NCBI RefSeq assembly: GCF_030929605.1
Contig: NZ_JAVFVS010000008.1
Location: forward strand, 62,001 to 126,000
Origin: Flavobacterium sp. LHD-80
GTDB taxonomy: Bacteria; Bacteroidota; Bacteroidia; Flavobacteriales; Flavobacteriaceae
Reading direction: 5' to 3'
DNA: 64,000 nucleotides
Part shown: positions 60,561 through 64,000 of the stretch, piece by piece
How positions within the stretch are numbered: the stretch's first letter is position 1
How the letters are laid out: every line of letters begins with the position of its first letter
Translations under genes and position numbers: made by a program
The notes under the pieces: generated by a model
The model's database searches: none
What the model was told of the DNA's origin: nothing
The model's input: only the letters and a program-made list of their open reading frames with translations

Positions 60561-63326
60561 ATGATAAATAATTCTTTTCTAGATAAAATTGCTGCCGTAG
60601 TTATTCAGAATTATGGAACAAAGCTTGCGGAAACAACCATCATCCTTCCTAATAAAAGAGCTAAAGTATTTTTAATTGATGCTTTGAAAAAAGAAACTCA
60701 AAAAACGATTTTATCACCTGAAATTATTAGTATTGAAGACTTTGTGCAAGATGTAGCTGCAATTCGTTCAGTAGATTCAATTGAGCTTTTGTTTGAGTTT
60801 TATGAAGTTTATTTATCTGTTACTGAAAAACAGCATCAGCAGTCATTTGAATTATTTGCTAATTGGGCAAAAACACTTTTACAGGATTTTAATGAAATTG
60901 ACAGATATCTTCTAGACCCTGTTCATGTTCTTTCTTATTTGAAAGATATTGAGGATATAAAAAAATGGGGTATTGAAGTCGAAAACAAAACAAAACTTTT
61001 AGAAAAGTATATTGATTTCTGGAAACTTCTTCCTCTGTATTACGATTCATTATACAATCACTTGCTAAACAAAGGAATTGGGTATCAAGGATTGATTTAT
61101 CGTGAAGCGGTTAATAATCTGAATCATTTTTCAAATACAGTTTCAAATCGATCTTTTGTTTTTGCTGGTTTTAATGCTTTAAATGCAGCAGAAGAAAAAA
61201 TTGTACAACATTTATTGGCTTTGGATCAGGCGAAGATTTATTGGGATACAGATCAGACTTTTTTAAATGATCCTTATCACGACGCAGGCCTTTTTGTGAG
61301 ACGATTTAAGGAGAGCTGGAAACATTACAAATCACATCCATTTGAATGGATTGTAGATGATTTTTCGCAATCCAAAAACATTCAGGTTATTGGTTCGCCA
61401 AAAACCATTGGCCAGGCAAAAATAGCAGGAAGTATTATTGAAAGAATAATTTCCGAAAACCCTGGAGGATCTTTGGATAAAGTGGCTGTTGTTTTGGGTG
61501 AAGAAAATTTGCTTATTCCTGTTTTGTATTCATTGCCTTCTTCTGTGGGAGCTTTGAATATAACAATGGGATATTCGGGAAAAAACAATCCGTCGCAAAT
61601 ATTGATTGCCAAATTGTTTAAAATGCATACAAATGCGCTTTCTCGAAAAGGCGAAAGTTATGTTTTTTATTACAAAGACGTTCTCGATATTTTGACACAT
61701 CCGCTTGTCGCTCCATATGCAAATGCAAGTCATTTGGTCAAAATTATTAAAGAGAATAATTACACATTTATTTCTCAAAACAGAATAGTAGAATTAAATA
61801 CGAATACTTCGCCTTTATTTGATTTGCTATTCACGAAATGGGAAAATAACTCACTAGCTGTTCTCGAAATTATCTCATCACTTTTGCTTTTGATCAAAGA
61901 GAATTTTGACAAAGATAACGAGGAGGAAAAAATTGCAAAATCCTTTGTTTATGCCGTTTTCAAAGTAATAAATAAGTTGATTAATTATTACACCAGCCAC
62001 CATTATATTGACAATATTGATACGCTTCATGCAATTTATAAGCAAATTATTGATGTTGCCGAAGTTTCATTTGAAGGTGAGCCTTTACGAGGACTCCAGA
62101 TTATGGGAGTTTTGGAAAGCCGTGTTCTGGATTTTGAAACTGTAATTATAACTTCAATGAATGAAGGGAAATTTCCAGCAGGAAAATCTCAAAATTCATT
62201 TATTCCTTATGATGTTAAACGTGAATTAGGATTGCCTACTTTTAAAGAAAAAGACGCTATTTATACCTATCATTTTTATCATTTATTGCAAAGAGCAAAA
62301 AATATTTATCTTATTTATAATACCGAAAATGATGGACTAGATGCTGGTGAGCGAAGTAGGTTTATTACACAATTAGAAGTTGAAAAACAGCCAAAGCATA
62401 ACTTGACTTTTGATATTTATAATCCGGTTTTGCCTGCGACTGCGAGTCAGCCAATGGTAATTCCGAAATCAGAAGCGGTTATGGAACGCTTAAAAGAAAT
62501 TGCTCAAGCAGGTTTTTCACCTTCGGCATTGACAAGTTATATTCGGAATCCGATTGATTTTTACTTTCAAAAGATTCTTCGCATTCGGGAAGTAGAAGAA
62601 GTTGAGGAAAACATTGCCTTAAATACGCTTGGAACAATTATTCATGAAACTTTGAAAGGTCTTTATGAGCCTTTTATTGGTAGGTTTATCTCAGAAGACG
62701 ATATTAAGAATTGCTTTAAACTTCTTGATGAAGAAGTTTTGAAGCAATTTAAAGTGGTTTATAAAGAAGGTGAGATTAAAAAAGGTCGTAATCTTTTGGC
62801 TTTTGAAGTCGCAAAACGAAATGTTTTTAATTTTCTTAAAATGGAATTAGAGGCAATTAAAAATGGAGACGCAATTAAGATCATTGCTTTAGAGCAGACA
62901 TACGAACGAGAGTTGATGCATTCAAGCTTGCCATTTCCTGTTCTTATAAAAGGAAATGTTGACCGCATTGAACAACGAAACGGTAAAATAAGAATTATTG
63001 ACTATAAGACAGGAAAAGTTGAAAAAGCCAATGTGGTATTGAAAACTTGGAATGGATTGACGAAAGAGCTTAAAAACGATAAAATCATTCAAGTTCTGGC
63101 TTATGCGTTTATGTTTGAAAAGGAAGCAGGAGCAATGCCAATTGAAGTTGGTATAATTTCCTTTAAGAATTTGAAATCAGGATTTTTGCCTTTTGGATTT
63201 AAGGAAGAAAAAGAGTTGGATATGGTAGTTTCTAAAGAAATTCTGGATCTTTATCTACAAGAAATTGTTTTGCTTTTAAATGAAATTTTTGATGTTGCAA
63301 TTCCTTTTGAAGAAAAAATAAACTAA
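60561..63326 (+). CDS. AddB-like PD-(D/E)xK nuclease family protein
   Basis: 921 residues from the ATG at 60561; the in-frame ATG at 60534 would lie in the ompA terminator. N-terminal part resembles an inactive helicase (IILPNKRAKVFLIDAL, no Walker A Lys), as in AddB. C-terminal nuclease: SPSALTSYIRNPIDFYFQKIL, LGTIIHETLKGLYEP, and IRIIDYKTGKVE ... IQVLAYAFMFE with the D and K of the active site. The four cysteines of the AddB iron-sulphur site are not seen. Probable partner of the helicase at 54485. Confidence 0.85.
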   Translation: MINNSFLDKIAAVVIQNYGTKLAETTIILPNKRAKVFLIDALKKETQKTILSPEIISIEDFVQDVAAIRSVDSIELLFEFYEVYLSVTEKQHQQSFELFANWAKTLLQDFNEIDRYLLDPVHVLSYLKDIEDIKKWGIEVENKTKLLEKYIDFWKLLPLYYDSLYNHLLNKGIGYQGLIYREAVNNLNHFSNTVSNRSFVFAGFNALNAAEEKIVQHLLALDQAKIYWDTDQTFLNDPYHDAGLFVRRFKESWKHYKSHPFEWIVDDFSQSKNIQVIGSPKTIGQAKIAGSIIERIISENPGGSLDKVAVVLGEENLLIPVLYSLPSSVGALNITMGYSGKNNPSQILIAKLFKMHTNALSRKGESYVFYYKDVLDILTHPLVAPYANASHLVKIIKENNYTFISQNRIVELNTNTSPLFDLLFTKWENNSLAVLEIISSLLLLIKENFDKDNEEEKIAKSFVYAVFKVINKLINYYTSHHYIDNIDTLHAIYKQIIDVAEVSFEGEPLRGLQIMGVLESRVLDFETVIITSMNEGKFPAGKSQNSFIPYDVKRELGLPTFKEKDAIYTYHFYHLLQRAKNIYLIYNTENDGLDAGERSRFITQLEVEKQPKHNLTFDIYNPVLPATASQPMVIPKSEAVMERLKEIAQAGFSPSALTSYIRNPIDFYFQKILRIREVEEVEENIALNTLGTIIHETLKGLYEPFIGRFISEDDIKNCFKLLDEEVLKQFKVVYKEGEIKKGRNLLAFEVAKRNVFNFLKMELEAIKNGDAIKIIALEQTYERELMHSSLPFPVLIKGNVDRIEQRNGKIRIIDYKTGKVEKANVVLKTWNGLTKELKNDKIIQVLAYAFMFEKEAGAMPIEVGIISFKNLKSGFLPFGFKEEKELDMVVSKEILDLYLQEIVLLLNEIFDVAIPFEEKIN

Positions 63327-63328
63327 CA

Positions 63329-63613
63329 ATGAGAAAGTTATCGAATATATTCGAGTTTTATAAAACGACATTGCCTTATAATTTGCTGTTTTGTGGCATT
63401 GCTGTTTTCTTAGGCGGTTTTGATTATTTCTTTATATTTTTTCTGAGTTTTGGTTTTTTGGCTAGTATTGGCTACAAAGAATTTTATCGTAAAAGTGATT
63501 ATTTGTTTTATATAAATAATGGCGTTTCTAAAATCCAGCTTTTGGTTTTTAGTTATCTTATGACATTTTGCACTGCAGTTTTGTTTGGGCTTATAATTTT
63601 TTTAAAAAAATAA
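63329..63613 (+). CDS. Small membrane protein next to an ABC ATPase
   Basis: 94 residues with two to three membrane helices (about 17-32, 33-46 and 68-90; PYNLLFCGIAVFLGGFDYFFIFFLSFGFLAS and IQLLVFSYLMTFCTAVLFGLIIFL). No family recognised. Starts 2 bases after the nuclease gene and ends 6 bases before an ABC ATPase gene, so it is probably the membrane half, or part of it, of that transporter. Confidence 0.65.
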   Translation: MRKLSNIFEFYKTTLPYNLLFCGIAVFLGGFDYFFIFFLSFGFLASIGYKEFYRKSDYLFYINNGVSKIQLLVFSYLMTFCTAVLFGLIIFLKK

Positions 63614-63619
63614 ATTATT

Positions 63620-64000
63620 TTGAAGAAACATACTTTAGAAATCAGCGGAATCCAGAAAAGATTTGGTGAAAAAACAATTCTTTCAGATGTTTTTTTGAAA
63701 TGTGAAACATCTGAAATTATTGGATTGCTTGGACGGAATGGCTCTGGTAAATCGACTTTATTGAAAATTGTTGCTGGACTTGAATCGGTTCCTGATCGAT
63801 GCGTTCGAATCAATTCGGTTTCCTTAAATACTAAGAATGTATTGCTAAACGAAGTCAGTTATTTAGATCAAGATCAGTTCATTCCAAAGCATTTTTCTGT
63901 GCAAAAAGCAATTTCCTTGTCAATCGAAAAAGAGGAGAGAATAGCTTTTTGCGATGATGAGTTTATTAAAAGTCTTTTAAAGAAAAAAATCAAACATTTA
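63620..64000 (+). CDS. ABC transporter ATP-binding protein, N-terminal part
   Basis: 127 codons are present; the gene runs out of the window. It starts at TTG 63620, 6 bases after the membrane protein stop; no ATG precedes it in frame. Reads KKHTLEISGIQKRFGEKTIL, then Walker A GLLGRNGSGKSTLLKIVAG; the Q-loop is YLDQDQF. Signature and Walker B motifs lie beyond the edge. The cargo is unknown. Confidence 0.85.
   Translation, partial: MKKHTLEISGIQKRFGEKTILSDVFLKCETSEIIGLLGRNGSGKSTLLKIVAGLESVPDRCVRINSVSLNTKNVLLNEVSYLDQDQFIPKHFSVQKAISLSIEKEERIAFCDDEFIKSLLKKKIKHL

Noticed and set aside
1..64000. tRNA, rRNA, prophage or insertion sequence
   Set aside because: No tRNA cloverleaf, rRNA segment, transposase, integrase or phage structural gene was recognised on either strand.

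Overview
The window is low-GC Bacteroidota DNA, most probably a Flavobacterium close to F. johnsoniae. Supporting signs seen here: -7 promoter elements of the form TAnnTTTG with an upstream TTG, starts without Shine-Dalgarno sequences, a PorZ-like type IX secretion protein, an OmpA-family P60-like protein, a complete moxR-bat aerotolerance operon, a TonB-dependent receptor with a carboxypeptidase-like N-terminal domain, and a eukaryote-like IleS. It is mostly core chromosome. I see no prophage, insertion sequence, CRISPR array, tRNA or rRNA.

Layout. 1-8.9 kb: the start of gpsA, a YqhD-type alcohol dehydrogenase, a secreted DJ-1/PfpI protein divergent from a LysR regulator, a PKD lipoprotein, the yicC-gmk-nadD group interrupted by a frameshifted S23/four-helix-bundle gene, an ArsC-like protein, a DinB-like protein, RlpA and a four-helix membrane protein. 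9-21.4 kb: a TonB-dependent receptor, pgi, a run of envelope and unknown genes with an M23 peptidase, tryptophan 2,3-dioxygenase coupled to a DUF3108 protein, a candidate small RNA, and hpd and hmgA for tyrosine breakdown. 21.7-27.5 kb: a patatin-barrel protein, uvrC, an aspartoacylase-like enzyme and 5-formyl-THF cyclo-ligase. 27.8-37.6 kb: the moxR-DUF58-(S23)-bat-operon protein-batA-batB-batC-batD-batE operon, all on the minus strand. 37.8-42.5 kb: two oxidoreductases, then a small accessory patch (AlbA_2/Schlafen-like protein, nucleotidyltransferase-like protein with a small partner, DUF3298 lipoprotein). 42.7-64 kb: cystathionine gamma-synthase/lyase, gdhA, porZ, recO, ileS, a DksA-like protein, lspA, an AddA-like helicase-nuclease, kbl, the P60-like OmpA, an AddB-like nuclease, and the start of an ABC transporter.

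The most unusual feature is the intergenic DNA. Many gaps, including gaps inside operons, hold short low-complexity words (TTCAGTG, CTAAGAAGTCTAA, GTTTAATCG, CGCAAAG, GATTTTT and others) repeated a few times and then repeated again as the reverse complement, so the gap can fold into a hairpin. Both S23/four-helix-bundle genes in the window lie between the two arms of such a pair, and each separates genes that look like neighbours in one transcription unit. S23 proteins are known from hairpin-shaped intervening sequences in 23S rRNA, so I propose as a hypothesis that these are small hairpin-borne elements.

Other points of note: IleS has the active-site signature GIHH in place of HxGH; an M23 peptidase has Cys where a zinc-ligand His is expected; a DksA-like protein has lost three of four zinc cysteines; one 16-base palindrome-like site occurs upstream of both pgi and gdhA; and there is a strongly folded element at 6806-6920 and a MITE-like inverted repeat at 27539-27640.
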